A stretch of 64,000 bases of DNA, taken from contig JAOVVO010000378.1 in assembly GCA_028564675.1 (NCBI GenBank), positions 1-64,000 of the forward strand, given 5' to 3'. The stretch comes from Onchocerca lupi (taxonomy: Eukaryota > Nematoda > Chromadorea > Rhabditida > Onchocercidae). A model generated the notes under the pieces. The model ran no database searches. It worked only from the letters and a program-made list of their open reading frames with translations, and was not told the origin of the DNA. The position numbers and the translations under genes are program-made. Below, in pieces: positions 1-11,800 of this stretch; within the stretch, counting starts at the first letter, position 1, and every line of letters begins with the position of its first letter.

Positions 1-11
1 TCTTCCGATCT
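1..11 (+). other. Sequencing-adapter remnant at contig edge
   Basis: The first 11 bases, TCTTCCGATCT, are identical to the 3' end of the common Illumina adapter. Their position exactly at base 1 suggests untrimmed adapter at the end of an assembled contig, not genomic sequence. The match is direct; the artefact reading is inference. Confidence 0.85.
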
Positions 12-2300
12 TATCAGGGGGTATTAGTTGAACTGTGTATTTCATGCCTTAGAAGCAGATATTCCTCATGACTCATGTTGTACCGTTACAGACCCATTAT
101 GACATTATGACACGGCGATATGCGTTGTTAGAACACACTGCAAAGCCAGTAATCGTTTGGATTATATTTCAATCCGGTGGGATAATTGATCTAAACTTGA
201 CTTTTCATTTAGCTTAAGCAACGCTTTATATTTAACATTCGGTATTGCGAATAAACAGTTCGTAACTAAGTTATGGATTACCTAATTACGTTTTCCGTAA
301 TCTAACAGGCATTCGCATTTGGATGCATTGCATACTCTGTCGCTCGTGTAGATGTTTTAATGTAATAGCAACTCGACAGTGCGGTTATTTCCCCTCATGG
401 TTTTGCAAAAGGTGGTGTTTCATCATCAAAAATGGATGAATTTAAGGATTAATAAGTAAATTTGTTGATTAAATGGGAAGTTCAATAAATTCGGACTCAT
501 TAAAAGGACAGCTTAGTACTGTTCGGTTCCGATATATCTGACTATCCAAATAGATTTATTTAATAATTATATTGTTTCAGGTACTACTACATCATCTGTC
601 CATTGGGACAAAAACTGAAAATTCAATTATAGGTACTCAAATAAAAAAGACGGTTGTACTGAGAATATATAAAATGGGTCAACCCTTCAAAATGTTGCTG
701 CAGACTGAATGATAAGAATACGATTTGTATAATGCTTATCTTACGCAGTAGCATCTGATTATAATAATTCCAGCAGTTTATTAAATGCAAAGTGGACATT
801 TGGATTTCTCAGTAGTTTTATATATCGCAGCGATGCTTAGTCATTAATGATGCAGATAGGAGCATCAGATGGAGTAAATTTGTGATAACAACTCAGTAAA
901 AAAGAACAGACGAAAGAAACAAATCACCAAAAGTGTTAAATATTATGCTAATCGTTCATTAGGCTTCATACAGTAACTCTGAATGCAATCTGTACATCTG
1001 TTTTATTGCACTGATCCGGATCAGTTGGTCATACGATTGTCACTTAGACAAGACCGTTCCATGTAATAATAATATGGACAAAATTATTTCACATCGTTGC
1101 GACAAGGTCGCGATGCAGTATTTTGATCAATCCTTTTTTTTTTTACGGCGAGAACATGAAGGATTGCAGTTCGCAGAGCTTTCAAGCCAAGTTCTCAAAT
1201 TAGTGTTCAGCATAAACGAAGTGACAAATTGAACCATTGTTGAGTTTAAGATAAAAATCAATAAGCATGAAGAAAATAATGTGTCGAGCTTAAAATGCTA
1301 AGGTTATGCACAATATTTAATTTCAGTTTCAGTCGATTTTTATCAATTAAGACAAATGAAAGAATCAATCGACATCATGCATACATGGACAAAGCTTTCA
1401 TTGATCTGTGTTAACTGCGACACAAGTTGATAAACTGATCTCAGAAATTCATTATGACTCACAATTTTTCTCTTTATGATTTCAATCATGGATATATATC
1501 ATTTGGATTTTAATAAGTGTTCCGTTTTAGAAGTTTTTTTATTCACAGCTTTTAAGACTTATTTTTTTTTTCAAGTGTTCAGAGGGATATGATGACGTCT
1601 GTTGCGCTTCACTGCATTCTAATTGTAGGCATTTATCAGTCTGGAACCGCACAAAGAAATTTGAATCGAACTGAATGATTGAGACCAAAAAAATTTATAC
1701 ATTATGAATAAATTAGCACACTAAATAAGTGCAAATTATCGCTACCTTCGTCTTCTTTCGGAAAAAGTTTGGAAAAGTTAAGGTTTTCATAGTGATGGTG
1801 CTTAGATTGAAGCATGAATCACTATAACAACAGAGCAATGAGCAGGTGGTGATAAGAGGAGATGAGCAAAGAGTAGATGATAGGAATATTAGATACAAAG
1901 ATTTGTAAAACGTTAAAAAAAATGTATGATCCTATTTTGAAATAATGCTGAAAATGAAGAAAGAAAAAAAAAAAAAGACATAAAAAAATTGTTTCAGCCA
2001 AGATGTGAAATCAGATTTTTGAAGCCTTGTACATATTAAAAAACTTTTGCTGAGAATTTTTGAATTCAATATGTATAGGACTTCAAAAGTATTTTTTTCA
2101 GCTAGATATTTTAGAGTGAAATACGCCAATTATTATCACCTGTTCCGTTATTCCAAACTGATCTACGGTATTCTATTTCGGTTTCAATATTCACAGTCAC
2201 TTAGGACAAATACTGTTAAGGTATACAGAATTTTTCAATCCTAAGGCATGAGTACTTCTGTGTATGATTTCAAATCCCATTTCGATATTAATTATTTGCA
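12..2300. other. AT-rich stretch without a recognisable gene
   Basis: I see no coding signal in this 2.3 kb. The reading frames are short and broken, and no exon with good splice borders matches a known family. The lower-coordinate end of the BEL/Pao-like relic (next entry) may extend into 1930-2300 on the minus strand, but nothing there is recognisable. Confidence 0.5.
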
Positions 2301-3020
2301 ATTTTAATTCCTGTTGTGGTATAAATTTTTTAATAAAATTGTCAAACAGCTTTGCAAAAGTTAAGGCAAGCATTGTTTTTTCTCAAACGTTCCATTCATT
2401 ATTTAAAAGTGGGATAAACTTGACATTCATTATCTCTATTATTCTTATTATAAAAGGCACAAGATCTTCTTACTTTGCAACTTTTGAACTTTTTCTTGAA
2501 AATTTTGTAGTAAATTCAAGACCATTTGTTTTAAGCTGTTTGATTGTAGTTAAGGTAGAGATTTCCCCTCTATTATTGTATGGAATTCGATTTGGCTTAG
2601 ACTCTGCCGAATTCTTTTTCTTTCCAGTATTAAAAGCTTGATTCTAATCATTTTTTCGTTGCTTTTGACTAGTCTCCCAAGAATTGCCGGAGCTTAGTGA
2701 CCGTTCATAGATCTTGTTCTTCTTTTTGTTGATACACTTTATTTAATATCCAACTCACAATCTACTTTCAATAATACTTTCGATGCTAGAATGAATCCTC
2801 TACATTATCACCTATAATTTCTAGCTGTTGAAGTATTCTTTCGTTCGCTTCGACAGTTACCTTCTATTCTGCTTCACTTCTCGTGATTGAATGTAACTTA
2901 TAACAAAGTGACTTCTTTTTTTTTATACTGGATGATTCTTGGATTTTTGGATTAGTACTCTTCTTATAACTTTTCTGCTGCAATACCATAGCCTCCAATG
3001 GTTCGTAGGGCATCTCCTTT
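2300..3020 (-). mobile_element. Decayed BEL/Pao-type LTR retrotransposon gag relic
   Basis: Reading the minus strand through several stops and frameshifts gives short motifs in the order found in BEL/Pao gag proteins. VYQQKEEQ lies at about 2714-2737, TVTKLRQFLG just after it at about 2673-2705, and a zinc-knuckle-like stretch with ECQVYPTFK follows at about 2404-2430. The knuckle is damaged: the usual C-x2-C start reads CAFY. The order along the minus strand (helical gag first, knuckle later) is correct for a gag. No LTR, protease or reverse transcriptase was recognised nearby. The open frame on the opposite strand at 2264-2641 is treated as a shadow of this relic. The match rests on remembered family motifs, not an alignment. 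Confidence 0.5.
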
Positions 3021-3680
3021 GAGACAGGACATTAGATAATTCAATTTTTAAATACTTGAAGATGAGCTGCCACTTTCTGCAGCATCAAAATTACTCCAGA
3101 ATTCTCTCCACAATTTTCAGTCCTCACTGAATGTTGGTAGTGATAACTGCGATAATTTCACTGCTGTCTGATAAACTATAGGGTTAGTTGTTTATTTATA
3201 TAGCTTCGGCTGAGGTGTTGAAGTACCAACTCGGAGTCATTCTTGTGCACAGTTAAAGTTATAAAAACTTCTCTTCCGTCATTTATTAATTTTAAAATAC
3301 CCTTAAATGGTTGAGAAGTACTGATTTTCATCTGCCAAGTTCAAATCAAAGAAAAAGAAACTTGTGATGATGATGATTGTAAACAGCAGTAGCAAACAGT
3401 TCTCCATGATAGCAAACTGGAAAGCTTATCTTATCAGCAGAGATCATCACTGAACAAAGATGAAGCACGAAGTTGTGTAGCCTGAATCGTAGTATCAACC
3501 AAACGGCCTGAGTGATTGAATGAATTAGCTGCGGGCAAGTGGAAGGGCAATCACATCACAGTTAATCTGTAGAGTAGAGCAGTTGTTTGCAGCGTGCAAT
3601 TCAACCCTTCTCCTCTATCTCCGTTCTATTTTTTCTTTTTCTCGTTTTAATTTCTGCTCTGCCTTTACTATGCTGCTTGA

Positions 3681-3934
3681 TTTTACCTCACCTGACACCT
3701 CAACTTTCACCTCGTTCCGCTCTTTTACCTCACCTGACACCTCAACTTTCACCTCGTTCCGCTCTTTTACCTCACCTGACACCTCAACTTTCACCTCGTT
3801 CTGCTCTTTTACCTCACCTGACACTTCAATTTTCACCTCGTTCTGCTCTTTTACCTCACCTGACACTTCAATTTTCACTTCTTTCTATCCCTTTTACCTC
3901 ACTTGACACCTCAACTTTCATCTCGTTTCAAAAC
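3681..3934. repeat. 42-bp tandem repeat, six copies
   Basis: A 42-bp unit starting TTTTACCTCACCTGACAC begins at 3681, 3723, 3765, 3807 and 3849, with a sixth diverged copy at 3892 (one extra base). Adjacent units differ at only a few positions. Because 42 is a multiple of 3, the array stays open in two plus-strand frames and one minus-strand frame. The minus frame gives a charged 14-residue repeat, KVEVSGEVKERNEV, inside an 87-codon frame (3615-3878) ending in a basic, coiled-coil-like KLKREKEKIERR. The minus frame lies upstream of the BEL/Pao gag relic on the same strand and might have been its amino-terminal part, but this is not established. Confidence 0.9.
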
Positions 3935-4707
3935 TCACTAACTGCTCGTCCTACTTTCACTCTTCAAGAATTATGCTCTGTTTATTCCTATCGACTGGTT
4001 GCAATCACTGATTGAACAAATTTTCCAAGTGGTAGGCAAAAATTCCCATTTAATCAAAAGGTAATTCAAGCAGAGATTTCGAAACATGCACTCGTCAAAG
4101 TTTCATTTTGCTAACCGTTTTACAATTTGACATAGCTGTGCCAATTTATAGCTAGTTTTTCCGGAATTATGTTATTGGTAAGCTAATCAAGTAGAGATTT
4201 TCAATTTATACATCAAGAATTTTTTTCATCAGGAATCGCAGTTCTTTTTTCGAAAATAGCTGTTGAGATCAAAAATTTGAGTTTCATTTTTCGTATTTTA
4301 AAGTGCCATAGTTTGACTTAAATTGCTGACTGAAATTTTTATTTTGCAGGGCTTTTCACGGCACTTGGCACATTTTACGCTTCAAATGTGAAATATCAGT
4401 TGTTCAGACTTGATTTTTTTTAATTGTTCAGACTTAATTTTTATTACTACTTAGCAGTTTTATAAACTAAGTTAGAATTTTGCACATTTAAAAAAAATTC
4501 AGTGTGCTACACTTCTGAGTGTCACATGTCAGTAGAGGAATTCCGGACTTGGCATCATTTCGCATTCAGTTTTTAAAAGTATTTTAATCTTTTGTTTGCC
4601 AGTATTTTTTTTTTTTCAAGTTTCGCAAAAAAAATGTGGTGATCTATATTGATTTCAACTTACTGCTCTTCGTGTCAAGGAATGTTTACGGAACTTCAGG
4701 GAAGATA
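3935..4707. other. Upstream region of the LRRC20-like gene
   Basis: This 770-base stretch has no recognisable exon, RNA gene or repeat. It must hold the promoter and 5' untranslated region of the gene starting at 4708, but I see no motif I can name. Confidence 0.4.
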
Positions 4708-5919
4708 ATGACTCTTGCTGCTGGTAAAGCTGTAACACGTGTGATGCATAGATGTGAAGCAGCGAAAGCATCTGGCTATCTTGGTGAGCACAGCATGGAC
4801 AAGGGATAAGGGACATTCCTTAAATCAATATTTTTTCCTTAAATAGAGTTGATATGAATTTCTAGGACCAGGTAAGAGCGCAAAATTTGTTTCATTTGAT
4901 TAATTAAAACGCAATCATGGATGCATTTCCAGATCTCTCAGACTGTGGTGTAATGTATATCGCCGATGCAATTTATCTGGTACTGAAGGGGTATGAAATC
5001 AATAAATGCAACTTGAGGAACAACTCTCTCACCAAATTTCCCAAGAAAATGGTTGAACGATTCAGCAATATGACTAGTAAGTCATCGGTTTTATTAATTG
5101 CTTATTTCTCTTATTTCAAAGTTATTTTTTAGTTAAAGTAAGAAATTATTATTTTGAATGTCATTTTTCTCACTTTTTTAATAAAAATGTTGTGGGGCGA
5201 ATTTATTCATCAGTCTAGCAAGTATTCAGCAAACGCGAATTCCACTTAATTTGCTTTCATGTGCGCGATTGCGCAGAAATATTTATGCAGAAGATTATTA
5301 TAAAATTAAACTTGCTATTTTATTAATACTAAGTTGAATTCTTGTTACAATCGCCCGTTAGTTAATTGATGAAATCATTTCAAGAAAATAAATAAGCGAT
5401 CGGCCTGAAAATGACGAATAAGAGTTATAGTGTTCAATGTGGAAGGTAATGCGATCGAAGAATTTCCCGTTGAAGTTGGTGAATGGACTGAAATGCAAGG
5501 AATGAATTTATCAAATAATAAACTAACAACGTTTCCTGTTGGTATTTTCAACATGAAACAACTTTCATATCTTGATCTTAGCGGTAACAATATCACTGGT
5601 AACTTTCAATACATTTTCATTCATTTTATTGAAATAATAGTTGCACACTTCACATTCATTCACAAAATAACTTCTAGCAATGTTCTTAAACATTTTTTCC
5701 GAAAGATATCATCAAAGCAAATAATAGAACTCTGTTATATTCTTTCGTGCTACCTAGGAAGAAATACTTCTTTTAGAAATAGACATTGACCGCCTGTACA
5801 CATCATTACCGAATTTAACTCAGCTAACGCTAATTGGCAATCCTGTGGCGGAAACGATGAAAACTGAACTGGAAAATCATGAAAAGAAACCGAAAACATT
5901 GAAATTGTTACTTGTTTAG
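4708..5919 (+). CDS. LRRC20-like leucine-rich repeat protein
   Basis: Four exons (4708-4783, 4933-5076, 5431-5598, 5777-5919) join in phase to a 176-residue protein ending in TAG; human LRRC20 has 184 residues. The start MTLAAGKAVTRVMHRCEAA matches the start of LRRC20 (small residues, then AVARVARKV). Leucine-rich repeats follow: NLRNNSLTKFP, FNVEGNAIEEFP, MNLSNNKLTTFP, LDLSGNNI and LTLIGNPV, all of the short LxLxxN type. There is no signal peptide or membrane segment, so the protein is probably cytoplasmic. LRRC20 has no well-defined biochemical role; the repeats suggest protein binding. Exon 4 uses the acceptor at 5776 (TTTTAG), because an earlier AG at 5760 would put the reading into a stop. 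An in-frame ATG at 4917 precedes the exon 2 acceptor and is not the start. Confidence in family is high; function is unknown. Confidence 0.85.
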
Positions 5920-6072
5920 TATAAACTAAAATGATCTCTTACATTTTTTGCATAGTGCTGTTATTTACTGGTAGTGCAATATTAATTTTTATTCTTAGCG
6001 CTAATTAAAATTTTCGACTGATTATTTGGAATGTGATTTTTGCACTGTTGTATAGTATTCTCAGCGATTTCA

Positions 6073-6078
6073 AATAAA
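6073..6078 (+). terminator. Candidate polyadenylation signal (AATAAA)
   Basis: AATAAA lies about 155 bases after the stop codon of the LRRC20-like gene, followed by a T-rich stretch. The position is plausible for a 3' end, but in AT-rich DNA the hexamer is common. Confidence 0.45.
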
Positions 6079-8855
6079 AATATTTGTGCCACTTTAAAAA
6101 ATTTTTACGTCCGATAATTCTTTGGTATTGCTCTAGATTTTTTGATTTAGAAACTATCCTTTCTTTGGTTTTTGCAAAAATTGAAAGTAAACAAGAAGAT
6201 TCATATATGTTAAACTCTATCCGAAAATGGCTTGCACAAGTTTCGGACCTCTGAGAGCATTTATAGACAAGTTATCGACCCATTCTAGTAGTCAGTATTT
6301 CCAAATACACCCCTAGTTCAAGGTTGCTAAAAATTTGTTTCCTTCAAGAAATCTTACACATCAATAAAATGACTAACAAAATGAACAAAGAATAGAAGAG
6401 CAATAAATAACAAACGACGAAATGCTATCACAGTTTTACTGTTTCCAAATTACTAAGAAATGTACATTTGCCATGATATGAATATTGTAGTATCCTTACT
6501 ATCCAGATTAGCTTTAGTAGTTATTGAACATATAGTAAGGTAAAAAACTTCCAGATGTGTTTTCCGTAAGGTTTATCAAATTGATCAAATCATCAGAAAT
6601 TGCCATACGATGTCGAATTTATCACTATCATTTAAGCGGTTTTTTAAAACACTGAAAAATTGAATCCCAGTGGCATATTCAATTAATATTGATATTGACA
6701 GATACATAAATAATAGAAGAAATGAGATATATGGAAGATGCAACTTGAAAACACCTTTAATAATCTGTGAAACCGTAATAACCGGAAGTAAACAATTCAG
6801 TGACTCAAGAAAGCAGCTTTAATGAATTATTTATTTAACTTTTCCTAATAAAATGTGAGGAAAAGGATGGAACATTTTGATTAAGAAAGCGAGTGTTAAT
6901 ATAAAAATTGTAGCAAACATCGGCTCTTTAAATATTTGTAATTAGTGAGTAATCATGAAGAGAATAGTAAGTGATGATAAGATCAGTAGTACGAAGAATC
7001 CTCTGATAAGCCTTATGTGAGTTATGATAATTGTCCCAAAAAAAGTAAGAAAGAGGAGAGATGCAAAACAATAATTGTGAAAAAAATATCAGACAGAAAC
7101 AGAAATAAAGGAGAAATATTATACTTGCATAAATAGTTTCATCATATTCAATGTCGAAAGAATGATAAAATGATAAATTTGAGCAGTGATGGAACTTGAT
7201 GACTTTCGACGAATGTACAGTAACTTGTTTACTACAGATACTTATCAGAAATGATGAGTTCCATCTGTATTGTGGAAACATAGATAAATTTCTTTTGCTG
7301 AAAAAATAACTTGCAAATTCATTTATCAACCCTTAATTTTAGACCAATTATTTGCGCATGTCAATTGATTGCAGGTTTATTTTGAATTGATATGGTTGGT
7401 TGGTTGAAGATTCATGAAAAGTACAAGCACAATAATGTTTCATAAATTATAATAGACTAATGAGATACTGTACCGAAAAATTTTATATTAATCTGTTGAT
7501 TTTTGTTTTTCCTGCAGCATTGTTTATATTTTTTTTAGTATTTTCTGAAATCAAGATTTCATCTGAAACTTTGCATTAAATAAACGGATTGAAAGCATGC
7601 GACTTTTCTTTTAATAACAGCCCGCTTTCCTCTGCATTTGTATCAATCTATAAAGTTCACAACCCATTTATATAACTTCTTCAAATCATTTTTTAGATGC
7701 AGAAGTTATTATGATTTGTTTTTCATAATGCTTAATGCGCACGTATCATTTTAGTGTCGCTTTTTATATAATGATAGCTAGCATCAAAAGCTTAATATGC
7801 AAATTTGAGAAAGTATATTTTCGAAATAAAATTTATGCAAATGTAAAATCAAACTATGTATAAATTCTAGTCTGTTTAAATTTAAAATAATTTCTAAAAT
7901 AAGTCATTCATTTGATCAGTGTTGTTGTGCCCGGTCGCTTCATTAGTTCAGAATTCGTTTTTTCTTTAATATCCACTATTTTCGATATGCATGCTGCACA
8001 ACAAAGTCGATTTTCAAGGGTTATTTTGTTTCTCTTCCTTGTCATTCGTATTTGAATAATAATTATGGTATTGTGGAAATAATAACAGTAAGGTATTATT
8101 AAAAGATAGATATTATAAATTTTTGAAATTTCAATAAGTTGAAGAAGCAATTACAATAGTGATATTGCAAATCTCTTTCGGAAAATCAAAACTCAATTGT
8201 GTTTGGCAAATATCTTGCACTAAATGATTAATTGAGATTGTGTCAAAATTTTCATTTTTATATGCTTTTTTTCAAAAAGCCATATTTTCTTTGATGTCAT
8301 AATTATCAAATTACTTGCATCTGTTCCCTATCTAATGCTTCATTAAGATTTATATTTAAAAAAAAAAAAAAAGAAAAAATTATAATTTAAGAAATGAATC
8401 ATAAAAATAATTTCTGAAAGAATCAGTAATGCAATTTAAATTATATCAAAAGCGTTGCCGAACATGATGATCTTTAAGGGACATGAATTTCTAATAGGAC
8501 AAATAAATATTTTTTCTTCATAGTAATGAACGCTTTACACTGAAATAAAAAATAACACCTTATTAATCAACTATATTCAAAAATTCTCATAAAATGAAAT
8601 TATTTTTATTAATGCACTGAATTTAATGTGTGTTCAAACATTCGTTACGTTTTTAAACATGAAATGAGTAATCTCCAAAAAAAGTTATCTTTTTTCTTCT
8701 TTAATGTGATTTAAATTTTCGTGTGAGATTTTTGACACAAAAAAGCTGTTTTTTTTTTTTTTTTAAATACAAAATTTTATTAATGTAAAAATAATTCCAC
8801 GTAATGAAGACATTTTAGAGTGCCAGTATCACCCAGAGATTACAAATCTTTTCAG
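6079..8855. other. Intergenic region, no recognisable gene
   Basis: There are about 2.8 kb between the LRRC20-like gene and the first recognised exon of the NYN-domain gene. Two minus-strand open frames (6928-7329 and 7908-8150) show no domain I recognise, and I do not call them genes. The missing 5' exon or exons of the NYN gene may lie here, but I could not identify them. Confidence 0.4.
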
Positions 8856-11800
8856 GTTGAGCGAGTGCCTTTATCGGTAATTTGTTCCGATGAATCGGAC
8901 AAGATAACAGAACGCAACCGAAATCGTCTTCTTCGTCCCATTTTTATTAATGGTGTTGAAGCTGGCTTCGCGTAAGCAATCCTGTTTCCAAACTTAAATT
9001 TACAAGTTATGCAATCTAAAATCGTTTTGTTCAGCACATATTTTTTTTTCTTCTTTACCAAAAGCTTGAAAAATTGTTAGGAGCAAGCAAACAGTTTGGA
9101 AATCACAGAAAATGATAATAATTACCATGGAGCTGTTGATATTATTTTCATATTCTCCGCTTTAAAAAAGTGTTTTGCCGATCTTTGTTTTCTTTCAATC
9201 ATTTTCCTGACGTCGATTATTTCCGTTCTCTTCAGCACTAATTTAAGGATAACCAACAAAATGTTTTATTCAGCCATTCTCAAGGCAAAAATGCAGTAAA
9301 AAAATTAAGCGCACGCGGGATAACAATTACCTTGTGGTATTTCATATCACGTGGTCATCAAGCTCAAGCACTTTTACCATTTTGCTTCAAAAACTATCCT
9401 GATAAATCGGACGGCTGGGATGAGCTTATGGCTCTTCATCGCACGAATCTGCTTGAATTTACTCCAGGTAACATCTTTCATTCATTCTTCGCAAACTATA
9501 AATTCTCTAGTTCACTGATATCTTTTTTGTTTATCTCGAGGTGATTATGGGAATTGATTGTGGAAACTGAGTAACAATGGGAGATTATTTTGGGAAGAAA
9601 TGAGATAAAATTGAGTTAAAAATATGTAACGTTTGTGAAAAGTTCCAAAATTATTGCAAAAATTCGGATTTCTTAAATGGAATTCAAGAATAGTTCAAAG
9701 AACTGAAGTGATAAACCTCTCCAATGTGCAAAGCAATGCAATTATCGAAAAGAAAGCACTGTACATTGTATGAGAATTCCAGGATTTGGTGCTGAGAAGT
9801 ATGTAGAAGTGAATCGTATCATGGCGAAGCGTGCACGCGAACATGGTGGTTGCATGGTGGCACGATCACAAATGCACGCTATTGTTGAACGGGATCCATT
9901 ACTTGATCGGACCGTTGAAAAGAAGTACTACATTTACTGCCTCCAAATACTTATCTGTGGTGCCATATCAACTTTTGCTTTTTTTCGTTCTGGATACCCA
10001 AAACTTGCGAACTTAAAAAATATCAAAAAATTATGAGGACAATTTTTCCCTCACTCAAGATCATACGAGTCAATATGAATCAAGTATCAAGATAAAAGAA
10101 AACTGTCATACTAGGGCAAAGGTTTAGAAAGTAAATGAAAGATCACATATAGGCAACATATCCGGTCTTCTATTTTATTAGCCTACTATGTTCCGAATTT
10201 CTTAGATAAATAAAAGTTTAAAAATTTCTCAAATACATGGCAGACTGTGTGGCATTCTGAAGGAACTAATATCCCATGAAATATTTTATTCCTTTTGTTT
10301 CTAATTTTCACCAATCAAAATTTAAATGATTTTAACATGAACATTACTAGTTTCTAAGCTCTGCTGACTGGATAATTAATTACAGATTGCTGATGCCATC
10401 TTTCAATGGAAATGATATCATTTTTCCAATTGATGGGCCTCTTGGAAGGAATGGATGCACTTTGGAGGTAGTATGGTTTTTTTTTTCTTTTTTTGAATAT
10501 TCTTATTTACAATTAGCGGAATGTTTTGATAAAATGAACGTTGCTCGGAGTTTCGGGTTTTAAGCAAAGCATCTTGGCATGATATATTTAGGAAACGCTC
10601 ATATGCACATTCGAGGACTCAGAATGGCCACGCTGTGCTTTGCAACAAATGAATCTCCGTGACCAACGAATCTGGATGACTAATCTAGCTAATATCACTC
10701 AAAACGGTAAACGCTTGTTTATTTGAATTTTCTCTTATTTTTTTGAAATCCTGTGAATAGTCTTGTTACATTTCAGCTCAGTGGATAAAAACTGCTGGAA
10801 GAGTATGCCGTTACCACTCGCTGAATTTCGTTACTATTCCTCCAGAACGTCGTCCGTCTGAGAAATCGTTATTTCAGCTTCATCCTTCTGAGACGAATCC
10901 TCCTGCAAATCGTGGATTTTCTAAGCCTCAATGCAGAGCACCACGAACTCGCTTTTTTAATCAGTATGTTGCATTTGAGCATAATCATGTCATATCCATC
11001 TTCTCTATGAAATCTGTGAAATGCGCAGAGAATTAGTTATTTATAACACGATAAATAATGGTTCGAACTTTGCAGGAAGATATGAAGGTCGAGTAAGTGA
11101 CTTTCATATATTTAAAAATCTAATATTAGACAATTTTTAGCAATAGATATAATCAACGACCATGCTATAATAACAGTGGTATGGATCATTTTTCAACTCG
11201 TCGCAGAAGTTGGACGACGAAACGCGGCTTTTCCAATTCAAATTATTACTTTGTACCTTCATATCGACGAAATCCACATAAATTTGATGAAGTACTTTGT
11301 ATAATTAGCAACTAATTCTTTAATTTGGTAATAGAAGGTGGGGGAATTTTAGAACTGAATAATTGAAATTAATATTCGTTGCTTATTCCTTATAATCGTA
11401 GTTGTCATTAATTCCATACTAAGCAATCAGTCGATCATTTTGCTTTAGTCCCATCATCGTGGAATAAATCTAAATATGGCTCTAGCATTATAAAGAGACT
11501 CATACACTGCTATAACATTCATGATTTAAAGAATTAATTCCCAAGTTGTGCCCTTCCTGACGTAGAAGAATTATCACAACTTTCACATTATCCAAACTTA
11601 ACACTATGTAACTATTTTCTTTGAATTTCCTCGCTTCAAGTTTCAGATTTACATTCATAAACCAACTAGCTAGTTAGTTTAGTTAGTTATGATATATTTA
11701 TTTAAGGATAGCATGTGGGAATTATAACCAATATATCAAACGGCATTTGCAACATAAAGATGCAAAACAGCTATCTTAAAAATAGGGTTACAGCATAAAT

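Noticed and set aside
2264..2641. Plus-strand open frame of 125 codons
   Set aside because: It lies antisense to the BEL/Pao-like gag motifs, which give the better explanation for coding-like composition here.
11029..11092. Possible extra exon (QELVIYNTINNGSNF) in the NYN-domain gene
   Set aside because: Its inclusion would break the phase of the next exon at 11141, which joins correctly to 10963 without it.
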